NCBI GenBank assembly: GCA_964620535.1 | Contig: CAZUHN010000123.1 | Span: forward strand, 1 to 27,013 | Direction: 5' to 3' | Origin: CAZUHN01 sp964620535 | GTDB taxonomy: Bacteria; UBA8248 | Length of the DNA: 27,013 nt | Shown: one piece after another, positions 6,793-14,991 of the stretch | Layout: every line of letters starts with the position of its first letter | Numbering within the stretch: position 1 is the first letter of the stretch | Program-made: the position numbers and the translations under genes | The notes under the pieces: model-generated | Told to the model about the DNA's origin: nothing | Databases searched by the model: none | What the model saw: only the letters and a program-made list of their open reading frames with translations

Positions 6793-8535
6793 TTAGTCGA
6801 GCGAGGCCGCCGTCGAGGGCACACCGGGCGGCTCCGGCGCGAGTTGGTCTTCCTCTGCCACCTCTCGGCGTCGCGGGACGACGCCTCCTTCCTCTTCCCT
6901 CAGGACGATGTTGCAGAGCCAGTTCGCGTCGTTGAGGTTCGGGAAGTCGAGACGGAAGTGGCCGCCCCGGCTCTCCTCGCGGAAGAGGGCGGCGGTGGCC
7001 AGCATCCGGGCTACGGCGATGAGGTTGCGGGTTTCGACCATCAACCGTAGGCTCTCGAGACGTTCGCGCGTCGTCTCGCCCGCGATGCTGACCTCGGAGA
7101 CATTCCTTTCAAATTCTCCCAGTCGGGTCAACGCCTCCTTCAGACGGTCTCCGCGGCGAACCTGACCTATCGAAGCGATCACCAATCGCTGCAATTGTCG
7201 CCGCCATTCACCAGGTGAGAGGCTGCCCCGCCGGTTGGCGTCTCTCTTCAAGAGGTCAAACCGTTCGCGCCAACCGCCGTCTTCGGGATCGAGCCGCTCG
7301 CGGAGGCGGCTCTCGCAAGCCGCGCACATGCCCGAGCGCAAACCGAAGACATAGCTGTCCGCCAGGGCCGCGCCTCCCGTGCGGTTGGCGCCGTGGACCC
7401 CACCCGTTGCCTCCCCTCCGGCGTAGAGGCCTTGGACCGTAGTCCGGCCCCACTCGTCGATCAGCACCCCACCGAGGTAGGTGTGCGGGCCGCTGGTAAC
7501 CTCGATGGGGGTGGTGCGCATGTCAACGCCGCAGTTCATGAAGGCCCGGATGGTGTCGGACGTGACCCCTTCGTCGACCTCTTCGAAGACGTGGCGCGCG
7601 TCGAGAAGCACAGCTCCGTTCTCCGTGCCCCGGCCATTGAATATCTCCATCGCCACCCCGCGGTTCACCATCGCGCGCGTAGACTGCTCCCAGCGCTCGG
7701 GATCGTAGTGGCGCATAAAGCGGTCGCCTTCGCGGTTGAGGAGGTAGGCCCCCGCGTTGATGAAGCCGCTCGTGTGAGGAGGGTAGCCGGCGATCTGGGG
7801 AGGGGCGGCGGTAAGGAGCTGGTAGTCGATGAATTCCATGTCGATGAGGTCCGCTCCCGCGCGCAGGGCCATGGCGTAGCCGTCGCCAGAGATCGTGGGG
7901 GGGGAGTCGTTCAGCTCGTGGAGTTGGGGCGCACCCCCCGTCGCCAGGACGGTCGAACGCGCGTGGACGAAGAGGGGCGTCCCCTCGCGGTAGTGAAAAC
8001 CCCAAGCGCCCACCACTCGGCCGCCCTCGCACATCAAATCGACGAGAATGACGTGAGGAATGTGGTCGACCTCCCACTCCTTCATTTTCTTCGAGAGGGT
8101 CGCCATCAGCGGCTTTCCCATTAACTTTCCGCAGTGGACGAGCCGGGGGTAGCGGTGGGAAGCGCTTTTCTTTTGATGAAATCTCCCATCTTCTAGCTTG
8201 ACCAAGCCAAGACCCCAAGCGTCGAGCTCGTAGGTGCGGTCGATCGTCTCGCGGCTCATGATGCGCATCAGCCGACGGTTGCACAGGCCAAAGCTGGCCA
8301 GGACGGAATCCTCGTAAAGGAATTCGGGCTTGTCTTCAGGCACGGCGTGGCCGATGGCAACGGTGTATCCGCCCCGGGCCATTGAAGAACTCCCCGAAGG
8401 AAAGGTCGCCTTGGTAACGATGGTGGGCTTTACGCCGCAGCGAATGGCCCCGACGGCGGCCATCATGCCGGCCACGCCGCTGCCGATAATGAGGACATCG
8501 GTTTCGATCTTGCGGACTTCTTGAAATAGACCCAT
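6793..8535 (-). CDS. FAD-dependent oxidoreductase, FrdA/SdhA / L-aspartate oxidase family
   Basis: This 580-residue protein has the N-terminal dinucleotide motif DVLIIGSGVAGMMAAVGAIR, the second FAD site GANRTGGAALADSYVFG near residue 400, and the family's substrate-loop signatures: HTSGFINAGAYLLNREGDRF and, near the C-terminus, LFREESRGGHFRLDFP (family form REESRG.H.R.D.P). These are shared by fumarate reductase/succinate dehydrogenase flavoproteins, L-aspartate oxidase and adenylylsulfate reductase alpha. No iron-sulfur or membrane subunit gene is adjacent, so a soluble single-subunit enzyme or a subunit with distant partners is possible. It is separated by about 375 bases from the sulfur operon and is likely transcribed on its own. 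GAGAGAGG lies before ATG 8535. The substrate is unknown; it is not similar to the geranylgeranyl-reductase-like LipT of other sHdr loci. Confidence 0.8.
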   Translation of the reverse strand: MGLFQEVRKIETDVLIIGSGVAGMMAAVGAIRCGVKPTIVTKATFPSGSSSMARGGYTVAIGHAVPEDKPEFLYEDSVLASFGLCNRRLMRIMSRETIDRTYELDAWGLGLVKLEDGRFHQKKSASHRYPRLVHCGKLMGKPLMATLSKKMKEWEVDHIPHVILVDLMCEGGRVVGAWGFHYREGTPLFVHARSTVLATGGAPQLHELNDSPPTISGDGYAMALRAGADLIDMEFIDYQLLTAAPPQIAGYPPHTSGFINAGAYLLNREGDRFMRHYDPERWEQSTRAMVNRGVAMEIFNGRGTENGAVLLDARHVFEEVDEGVTSDTIRAFMNCGVDMRTTPIEVTSGPHTYLGGVLIDEWGRTTVQGLYAGGEATGGVHGANRTGGAALADSYVFGLRSGMCAACESRLRERLDPEDGGWRERFDLLKRDANRRGSLSPGEWRRQLQRLVIASIGQVRRGDRLKEALTRLGEFERNVSEVSIAGETTRERLESLRLMVETRNLIAVARMLATAALFREESRGGHFRLDFPNLNDANWLCNIVLREEEGGVVPRRREVAEEDQLAPEPPGVPSTAASLD

Positions 8536-8909
8536 GGCGATCGGCCTCTCTCAATCGACGAAAACGTCGTCCCCGAGCTTCAGCGCAGCGGACCTGTCTA
8601 TAGCGAATTCCTAATAATGTAGCGATCTTGGTGTCTACTTGGGAACCCGCCACACATAGATATTCGCGGGCAAGCCGGATTCGCAGGCACGACGGCCTCC
8701 AAAAAAGGTCACTGATATTGGACTTCGGAGGCTATCACAAATGCTGGATATTTAAGAGATTTTGATCGGACTACCTCAATATAATAATCGCTGGACCAGG
8801 ACACCAACCATCATTTTGAATCACTAGGCTCGAAAAAGAAGGGAACAACACGTTCGCGTTGCAGGTTCAAGGCGGGTCTTCGCGCCATTCGGCACTCTTG
8901 ATATCTTTG
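8536..8909. other. Gene-free stretch between the sulfur operon and the flavoprotein gene
   Basis: No convincing gene is seen on either strand. It must hold the end of the long operon (candidate hairpin at 8846..8861) and, probably, the promoter of the flavoprotein gene, for which I see no good -35/-10 pair. The middle (about 8690 to 8830) is AT-rich. Confidence 0.5.
8832..8861 (-). terminator. Candidate intrinsic terminator of the sulfur operon
   Basis: On the minus strand CAACGC-GAAC-GTGTTG forms a 6-bp stem with one G-U pair (8861..8846), followed by a T-rich run (TTCCCTTCTTTTT, 8845..8833). It lies about 50 bases past the last stop codon of the operon. The stem is short, so confidence is modest. 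Confidence 0.35.
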
Positions 8910-10253
8910 TTATTCAATTGCTGTTGCAAAGGTGTTCATGTCTGCTTTTTGCTTACGCAAGCGCCTTCTCACGTCCTTCGCATAAGCCCGCCGCATCCGG
9001 ATTGCCTCCTCCGAGAATAATCTTTTATGAAGTTCGGCGATGCCTCGCTCCAGTTCATCGACGCTCATGCCTCGGGATTCGAAGATGGCATCGTAGTATG
9101 TGCACTGCTCCCAGTAGGGAGCATCCGGAAGGCGCCCTTCTGCCCGAAGCCGATCCCTGAGCCCTGTTTTCGGAAGGGGAGTGGCAATGGTCACTTGCGG
9201 GAACGCCCGCGTACGCCAAACAAAATCCGCAATTCTGTCGAAGGTCTCCTTGGTGTCGTCGTCGAAACCGACGATGAAAGCCGCGAGTACAGCGATGCCC
9301 TCTTCCTGGATCCTCCGAACCCCTTCTTCGTAACCTCCCCGGCGTCGCGCCTTGAAAGCGTCGATTGTCTTCAGGGTGTTTAGGGACAAGCTTTCAAGTC
9401 CCACCAGGCACATGACGCAGCCACTCTCACGAATTTCGCGCAGCAGCCTGCGGTCGTAGGCTATTCCGATATCGGACTGCGCCATGTAGCGAATCCCCAT
9501 TGGCTTGAGCTGAGCCATAAGTACCCGGGAGAAACGCCGATTGATGAACATGTTGTCGTCGGAAAACAGAAGCGAAACATCCGGGGCCGCCTCAGTCGCG
9601 GCTTCGACATCCCGAATGACCTGAGAGACATTTTTCGTCCGAAAATCACTGCCGGATATTTGAGGCACAGAGCAGAAATCGCACTTGCGCGGACACCCCC
9701 TCGTCGTCTGGACGGAGATCATCTTGTAGCCCGTACCCCTGGAGAAAAAATCATCACCCAGAAGGTCGTACCGAGGACGAGGAGAGTCCTGCAGAGGGAC
9801 GCGCATCAGGTCCACATTGGCGTAGATTCCACGTGGTGCGCCCTGCCGGAAATCGGAAAGGAATTTCTCCCATGCTCCCTCCGATTCTCCGACAATCACG
9901 GTGTCCACATGCTGTGCCGTCTCTTCCGGCAGCACGGTCGCATGCGGACCTCCCATCACGGTGTGGACGCCTCTTTGCTGGAATTCTAACGAAAGTTCGT
10001 AAGCCCGGGGAGCCTGCTGGGTCATCCCCGAGAGGGCGACGATGTCATAGTCGGTATCCAAATCCACCGGGCCCACGTTTTCATCCACATATTCCATCCC
10101 AACATCGTCTGGCGTCATCCCCGCCACAGTCAGAAGGCCCAAGCTCGGAATCATCCAGGGCCGGAAAATATCCTGATACCCTTCCATGAAAGCAAGCATA
10201 TGAGGATTTCGCGCCACAAAACTTCCGCGTGGGTGAATGAACCCAATCTTCAC
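8910..10253 (-). CDS. Radical SAM protein with N-terminal cobalamin-binding-type domain
   Basis: The 447-residue protein has a Rossmann-like B12-binding-type domain (about residues 1 to 150; DYDIVALSGMTQQAPRAYEL, HTVMGGPHATVLPEE, VDTVIVGESEGAW) and then a radical SAM domain with the cluster motif C187-x3-C191-x2-C194 in TTRGCPRKCDFCS. The classical DxHxxG cobalamin ligand is absent, as in many members of this superfamily (HpnJ/BchE-like architecture). Such enzymes methylate, rearrange or insert sulfur at unactivated carbons. It is the last gene of the sulfur/lipoate operon, 13 bases after the ligase gene. GTG 10253 is chosen because GAGGA lies 10 bases upstream and the product then begins VKIGFIHPRGS; the longer frame would overlap the ligase. 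No role is established for it in sHdr biology. Confidence 0.8.
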   Translation of the reverse strand: MKIGFIHPRGSFVARNPHMLAFMEGYQDIFRPWMIPSLGLLTVAGMTPDDVGMEYVDENVGPVDLDTDYDIVALSGMTQQAPRAYELSLEFQQRGVHTVMGGPHATVLPEETAQHVDTVIVGESEGAWEKFLSDFRQGAPRGIYANVDLMRVPLQDSPRPRYDLLGDDFFSRGTGYKMISVQTTRGCPRKCDFCSVPQISGSDFRTKNVSQVIRDVEAATEAAPDVSLLFSDDNMFINRRFSRVLMAQLKPMGIRYMAQSDIGIAYDRRLLREIRESGCVMCLVGLESLSLNTLKTIDAFKARRRGGYEEGVRRIQEEGIAVLAAFIVGFDDDTKETFDRIADFVWRTRAFPQVTIATPLPKTGLRDRLRAEGRLPDAPYWEQCTYYDAIFESRGMSVDELERGIAELHKRLFSEEAIRMRRAYAKDVRRRLRKQKADMNTFATAIE

Positions 10254-10266
10254 GATAAATTCATCC

Positions 10267-11361
10267 TCATGGATTGACGAAGCATGCGTGGGAGGATAGC
10301 GAAGCACTTTCTCGCTCCGCATCTCTGGCGGCCCTGCCAAAGGCGCTCAGAAGTTCATCTTTCGTGATCCCTTCGATGAGGCCGCCTTGCCGCTGCCAGA
10401 ATGCGTTCAAGGCGGCCGACAACTCCGTATTACTCACGGGTATGCCACGAATCCATTTTTCCAATTCCCGAACCTGGGCCTCTTGAGCGAAAAAATCACC
10501 GGTAATCAGACACTGGCGAATCCTTCCCGCTTCCACTTGGAGATGGACTTCCAGGAGCCCGCAGGATGTCTTCTTTCTACCCGTGACCATCATCGACCCT
10601 TGGCACATCGGTGGCGACACCCACCCTTCGGTGGCGTACTTGTCGGCTTCGAGCGCTCGTATCGCTTGTAGTTCGGAGGTTCTCCATGGCTCTTCGGACA
10701 AATGCACTCCAAAACGGCATTCGTAGCCTTGGGCCACCGCCTCTCTTGCGGCGCCAACCGTCATCTCGGGAGTTGCCTCTCTTTTTAATGTGGTGATGCG
10801 ATCGACCACCGTATCCAAGGCCCTATCCGAAATTTTTTTAAATGGCGTGCGCAGCAGGCGCAACACAAGAAAAACGTCAAGATCCACAAGAACGCTCGCG
10901 TGAAAAAGAAGCCCACCACTGGGAGCCATGTAAATTCCTAGTCCAGAAATTTTCCTTCCACAGACTTCAAGATCGTTTTTTCGATGAAAGGTCGCGTTTA
11001 CCCCGAATGTCGATAGACCATCGATGATGCCACCCGCCAGAATTGGATAGAGTTCACGTGAAGACTCAGGAAAATCATTTCTTTTTTCACTTGGTATCGT
11101 CAGCGCCACTCCGAGTTGCTCGGCGCCCATCAAGATCGTCCCGCCGCCTGTGGGGCGTCTACATACGGACACTTCTTTCAGATTGCATTCCACGAGATTT
11201 ACTTCCGTCTCCAAATTTTGATGACGTCCTAGGAGAACACAGTGCGATGCGTAAGTGTATAGGCGTAAAGTTGCTACTCCACCTTGACGGTCGGCCATGA
11301 ATTCATCCGCCGCAAGCCCGAAGGTCGCCGATACGCCATCCTCTGTGATACGCCTCCACAT
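10267..11361 (-). CDS. Lipoate-protein ligase (sLpl(AB)-like), paralogue with catalytic lysine
   Basis: This 364-residue protein belongs to the biotin/lipoyl ligase family: RRPTGGGTI (residues 68 to 76) forms the lipoyl-AMP pocket, and K137 in GRKISG is the conserved catalytic lysine of LplA enzymes. The C-terminal about 110 residues (from the TGRKKTSCGLLEVHLQVEAG region on) match the accessory LplB-like domain, so N- and C-domains are fused as in sLpl(AB). Known sLpl(AB) enzymes attach octanoate or lipoate to the LbpA proteins of sHdr systems. It follows its paralogue by 3 bases. It is probably the active ligase for the LbpA proteins encoded at 14450..15438. Start ATG 11361. Confidence 0.85.
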   Translation of the reverse strand: MWRRITEDGVSATFGLAADEFMADRQGGVATLRLYTYASHCVLLGRHQNLETEVNLVECNLKEVSVCRRPTGGGTILMGAEQLGVALTIPSEKRNDFPESSRELYPILAGGIIDGLSTFGVNATFHRKNDLEVCGRKISGLGIYMAPSGGLLFHASVLVDLDVFLVLRLLRTPFKKISDRALDTVVDRITTLKREATPEMTVGAAREAVAQGYECRFGVHLSEEPWRTSELQAIRALEADKYATEGWVSPPMCQGSMMVTGRKKTSCGLLEVHLQVEAGRIRQCLITGDFFAQEAQVRELEKWIRGIPVSNTELSAALNAFWQRQGGLIEGITKDELLSAFGRAARDAERESASLSSHACFVNP

Positions 11362-11364
11362 TGG

Positions 11365-12420
11365 CTATTCTTCCCTCAAGGTTTCATGTGCGAGCACTTC
11401 TAGGGCCTCTTCCACATATTTCAACTCGCTGAAGCGAACGACGGCTCTCGCCATATCCTTCGGATGTCTAGAACGCGCTCCCGCAATAGCGCAATTCCGA
11501 TTTCCATTCACAACCTCTTGTCCGGGCCTGTGTATCTCAAGAGCCTCGATAATGCCTCGGTTGATCCGAGCCGTTAACACGGCTTCAGCAGACTCCGTTT
11601 GAAACATGGTCTCGCAGATATAAACGCCGCGTGCGATTTTGAGGCGCTTTCTCCCGACATGAACAGGATGTTCCTCGAGCCAATGTGGGTCGGTCAGCTC
11701 GGTTTCAAGACGTCCCGCAGTCTTTAGCTCTTCGTGGGTAAGTGCTCCTTCAACGAGGGGACGAGAGAGCGCTTTGGTGTAGGCATTGAAAAAATGTTCC
11801 TCAATAGCATCCATAGAAGGAGGCGTCTCAGATTCGCGTCGTAATGTGGTGAGATGAACTTGAAGGCCCTCTGAGGCAAGGCGACGGAAAATCTTCGACG
11901 GAAGGTTCCACGCTCGAACCATCTCCTCGCACGGAAAATCCACTAGAACATTTCCGACGACTACGGAGGCTTCGCCGATCCATCCTGCGCCCGTTCCGGA
12001 AATTCGCCGTCCTCCCACGGTGATTTCATTAATGCCTTCAAGCTCCGCGTCGAATCCCATGCCCTTCAACGCCGCCACCGGAGGAGTGAGCAGCATCCTG
12101 AATAGAGCATCTACACGCGCGGGAACACGGGAGCGGTGGAATACGCACTGGAAAAAGAACTGGTCCGAGTCCAAGAAGACTGCCCCTCCTCCAAGCCTCC
12201 GCCTGAGAATCCCCAATCCCCGACGCCGGCAGTACGTTACGTCAAGAAAATCAGAGGGATTTTGGTGGTAACCTATGCAAAAGTAGGGCTCATCCGGAAC
12301 AGCGAAAATGAGAGTGTCGGGAGTCCCTTCCTTCATACAGTCGGCGACAGCGTGGTAAAAGGCTTGGGTGGTCCGCCACGGCAGGCGACCAAGCCGGAGG
12401 AAACGCACGGAATCGCTCAC
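11365..12420 (-). CDS. Lipoate-protein ligase paralogue lacking the conserved lysine
   Basis: This 351-residue protein has the same fold signatures as its neighbour: RRRLGGGAVF (73 to 82) and GGRRISGTGAG (136 to 146), plus a C-terminal LplB-like domain with LEVLAHETL near the end. In the second motif the lysine that forms the acyl-AMP contact in LplA enzymes is replaced by arginine (R139). The sequence is clearly diverged from the downstream paralogue. It could be a ligase with altered chemistry, a transferase, or a non-catalytic partner of the downstream ligase (inference). It starts at GTG 12420, overlapping the upstream radical SAM gene's stop by four bases (GTGA), a sign of translational coupling. 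A CYCR-free, arginine-rich loop (CRRRGLGILRRRLGGG) precedes the active site. Confidence 0.82.
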   Translation of the reverse strand: MSDSVRFLRLGRLPWRTTQAFYHAVADCMKEGTPDTLIFAVPDEPYFCIGYHQNPSDFLDVTYCRRRGLGILRRRLGGGAVFLDSDQFFFQCVFHRSRVPARVDALFRMLLTPPVAALKGMGFDAELEGINEITVGGRRISGTGAGWIGEASVVVGNVLVDFPCEEMVRAWNLPSKIFRRLASEGLQVHLTTLRRESETPPSMDAIEEHFFNAYTKALSRPLVEGALTHEELKTAGRLETELTDPHWLEEHPVHVGRKRLKIARGVYICETMFQTESAEAVLTARINRGIIEALEIHRPGQEVVNGNRNCAIAGARSRHPKDMARAVVRFSELKYVEEALEVLAHETLREE

Positions 12421-13490
12421 GCTGGCTCTCGGACGCCGAGAATTTCGTCGAGCCTCATTTCTTTGCGAATTTGGCGGATATCGTCCTCGGTGGCTCGGAA
12501 GGGAAAGTCCCGAAACTCCTCGCCGGGCTTATAGCTTCCATATGGCCGGTTGCAGGCGAGTTTTCCGTTTCGATCGGGACAACCGCCCGTCATGAACGGC
12601 GTCCCACTCGAAATGAGTAGGTCAATCAATTCATTGGAAGCATCGATGTGTGTCAAATTTCCTTTGTCGTCGAACTCGAATGCTTCGGTTGGCAAGTTCG
12701 TGTCTTCGATGAGGTTCTTGATGAGCTGTATGCGGCGCCAGCGGGAAATCGGAGTGCGGGACAACCCGCCCATTACCGTTCCGGGCTCAGGGTTGAAAGA
12801 GAACAGATACGCCTCTACTTCTATTGCTCTGCAACGGTAAAATAGTTCGACCAGTTCACGGTCGGTTTCACCAAGACCCACGACAACGTGGCAATTCACC
12901 TTCTTGGGTCCGTACAGCTCACGTGCGATATGGACGATCTCCCAGTGCTGCTCCCACGAGTGCGACCCACCCGCACCCCGTCCCCGCGTCTGATGGAAAA
13001 CCTCCTGGCTTGCAGCGTCGAGACCGATGCCGATGATATCGATGCTGGCATCTTTGAAGGCCCGCAAGCGTTTTCCATTCAGCAAAGTGGCCATGACGAG
13101 TCCTGAGATTGGAACATCGACCTTGGCTAGGATCTCCTTCGTCACAGTCAACGTGTCATCATACGCTTGGGGATGATGGACCATGGCGATGCAAACGCGA
13201 CCCACCCGATCTATTTTGTTCGCTATGGCATTCGCGACTATTTCTGTGTGATAGACAGGCCATCCGACTCGGATGAACGAATTTTCAGCCGCTATACCTG
13301 GACGTTCCCGAGCAAGGCCACAGTATGTACATGTGGCGTAGCAACCAACATCGTAATTCAGGAGCAGATTGATGCATGGGCAACTTGCGCCCCGATACAA
13401 CAGACCGGGCTTGAGCCCCAATTCGATTGCTGCCGCCGTACTGATGCGAATGTGTTCCGGGCTGGATTCATGATTCCAAATCTCTGACAT
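12417..13490 (-). CDS. Radical SAM protein, LipS1/LipS2-type lipoyl synthase component (357 aa)
   Basis: The 357-residue protein has the radical SAM cluster motif C50-x3-C54-x2-C57 (CYATCTYCGLARERP), preceded by C37 and C39 (GASCPC). A C-terminal Cys pair (C304 and C313 in GGCPDRNGKLACNRPYGSY) could ligate an auxiliary cluster, as expected for sulfur-inserting enzymes. In other sHdr loci two biotin-synthase-like radical SAM proteins, LipS1 and LipS2, together insert the two sulfurs of lipoate on octanoylated carrier protein. This gene, its radical SAM neighbour upstream, the LbpA genes and the ligases form exactly that set. Which of the pair is LipS1 and which LipS2 I cannot decide by eye. 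GGAGG lies just before ATG 13490; a 60-base gap separates it from the preceding gene. Confidence 0.78.
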   Translation of the reverse strand: MSEIWNHESSPEHIRISTAAAIELGLKPGLLYRGASCPCINLLLNYDVGCYATCTYCGLARERPGIAAENSFIRVGWPVYHTEIVANAIANKIDRVGRVCIAMVHHPQAYDDTLTVTKEILAKVDVPISGLVMATLLNGKRLRAFKDASIDIIGIGLDAASQEVFHQTRGRGAGGSHSWEQHWEIVHIARELYGPKKVNCHVVVGLGETDRELVELFYRCRAIEVEAYLFSFNPEPGTVMGGLSRTPISRWRRIQLIKNLIEDTNLPTEAFEFDDKGNLTHIDASNELIDLLISSGTPFMTGGCPDRNGKLACNRPYGSYKPGEEFRDFPFRATEDDIRQIRKEMRLDEILGVREPA

Positions 13491-13550
13491 TTATCCCTCC
13501 GAAGACGGCGGCCGCAAAAGGCCTGATCTTACTATCTGAAATACTACTTC

Positions 13551-14453
13551 TTATTCCTCCCAACCGACGCCACAGCACGCGTTTTGAAAATGAGGAACTC
13601 GACCACGAACTTGCGCATACGAAACGATACCCTCAGCAGGATACGCGATGCCGTCCATTCCGCAGTCAACCGCCATACGATCAATCTCCCGCTTCATGTT
13701 CCCCAGTGGACGAGCGCAGCCGAGAAATAACGGTGTGCCAAAGAGTCGCTCACGGCAAAGGGAGAAAAAGTCGCCGATCTCGCTGAGTTCGGGAGACGGC
13801 GTCAATGCCATCGCAGTCCCATAAAGCGGCTGCAAAACGACCAAGACGACTGCCTTCCGCGGGTGACGTTCAATGATTTCAAGGGCTTCCCATTCGCCAA
13901 GAAATTTTCCGAAGTGAAGTCCGATGACGATATGCGGGACGGATGGAATCTCATAACGCGCCAGTAAATCCAAAGACCGCTCGTATTCATCCACGTCAAG
14001 ATCCAGGTGATATACCTTTTCAATCGTTTCGCGTGCCCCGATGATGTCCAGCATCACGCCATCCACCTTGATGTCAGCGATGCCTTGGACCACTTCTTCA
14101 GAAACCAAACCCGTATGTATACGGAGGGCGAGGCCGAGTTCCTCGTTCACCTTGCGAAGTTCCGGCAGATACGAAGACAGGGGAACACGTCCCTTCGAGT
14201 CGCATCCACCGGACAGAAGAACGCCATGTGCGCCCTGCTCTTTCAATTTCTTGCAAATTTCAAAGAAGTTATCGGGTGCCACAGGGGTCATCGTACGAAG
14301 CACCTTCGCCTCGCAGTGATCGCACATGAGGGCGCATTGCGTCCCCGTCACGCTGAGCGTGACGAATTGGCGAGAATTCCCCGAAAATTCAGATGTCTCG
14401 AATTTCCGGATTCCCGGTGCGTAGAAATGAATATCCTTACCAGTGGTGCTCAT
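13551..14453 (-). CDS. Radical SAM protein, LipS1/LipS2-type lipoyl synthase component (300 aa)
   Basis: The 300-residue protein carries C40-x3-C44-x2-C47 (GTQCALMCDHCEAK) and the phrase GVLLSGGCDSKGRVPL, typical of the 'uncharacterised biotin synthase homologue' family. It ends in NACCGVGWEE, a C-terminal cysteine pair (C293, C294) that may bind an extra cluster or carry sulfur. Together with the 357-residue neighbour it is the expected partner in the LipS1/LipS2 two-enzyme lipoyl synthase that replaces LipA. Its ATG overlaps the stop codon of the upstream LbpA-like gene by four bases (ATGA), so carrier protein and synthase are translationally coupled. Function by family and context, not proven here. 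Confidence 0.77.
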   Translation of the reverse strand: MSTTGKDIHFYAPGIRKFETSEFSGNSRQFVTLSVTGTQCALMCDHCEAKVLRTMTPVAPDNFFEICKKLKEQGAHGVLLSGGCDSKGRVPLSSYLPELRKVNEELGLALRIHTGLVSEEVVQGIADIKVDGVMLDIIGARETIEKVYHLDLDVDEYERSLDLLARYEIPSVPHIVIGLHFGKFLGEWEALEIIERHPRKAVVLVVLQPLYGTAMALTPSPELSEIGDFFSLCRERLFGTPLFLGCARPLGNMKREIDRMAVDCGMDGIAYPAEGIVSYAQVRGRVPHFQNACCGVGWEE

Positions 14454-14887
14454 CTTTGTCCCGCTTCGTAAAGAGCGACCTCCACCTCAAGCCAAGTGGT
14501 GACGTCCTCCTTGCCGGTGACGAAATTTGCGGATTCTCTATCCCAATCCTCCGGGCAAATCCGGACGAGCCAACCTTTTCCATATGGATCCATGTTCGCC
14601 TCAAGCGGACGAGCGAGAACTTCAGAATTGTGCTCCGTTACGGTTCCCCGGACAGGCGACTTGATGGGCCGCACCATCTTCTCTGCCTCAAGGGTACAGA
14701 CAGTATCCCCTTTAGAGAGGATTGTTCCGATTGGAATGAAATCGAGATTGACCAATTCGCCAACCATTTCTAGCGCCATGGAGTCCAATCCGATAGTCAG
14801 TTTTTCATTTTCAAATCGCAGCCACAGATGCTCTTCTTTGTCGTAATGGAGGTTATCCGGAAGGAAAATGTTGCCGACGTTTGCCAT
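14450..14887 (-). CDS. GcvH-like lipoate-binding protein, divergent LbpA paralogue
   Basis: The 145-residue protein has the GcvH/LbpA hammerhead fold: HYDKEEHLWLRFENEKLTIGL at the N-terminus, the carrier lysine K70 in LEAEKMVRPIKSPVRG, and PYGKGWLVRI near the end. In sHdr systems LbpA carries sulfur substrates on its lipoyl arm. The lysine context (EAEKM, then SPVRG) looks more like a biotinyl/E2-type site than the usual ESSKW of LbpA. ATG 14887 is chosen for GGAGA 9 bases upstream and alignment of the N-terminus with family members. It lies 104 bases after the second LbpA gene and is coupled to the radical SAM gene downstream. Confidence 0.85.
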   Translation of the reverse strand: MANVGNIFLPDNLHYDKEEHLWLRFENEKLTIGLDSMALEMVGELVNLDFIPIGTILSKGDTVCTLEAEKMVRPIKSPVRGTVTEHNSEVLARPLEANMDPYGKGWLVRICPEDWDRESANFVTGKEDVTTWLEVEVALYEAGQR

Positions 14888-14991
14888 TAATAGATTCTCC
14901 GTTCGGAGGTGCTTCACATGATTTCAGCTGGAAGTTGTTGAATTATCCACAATAAATTTATGAAACACCGGAATCCTCGGACCGCAGGAGA

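Noticed and set aside
7393..8124. Long plus-strand frame opposite the flavoprotein gene
   Set aside because: It is antisense to a gene with clear FAD motifs, has no ribosome binding site and shows the codon-shadow composition expected in GC-rich DNA.
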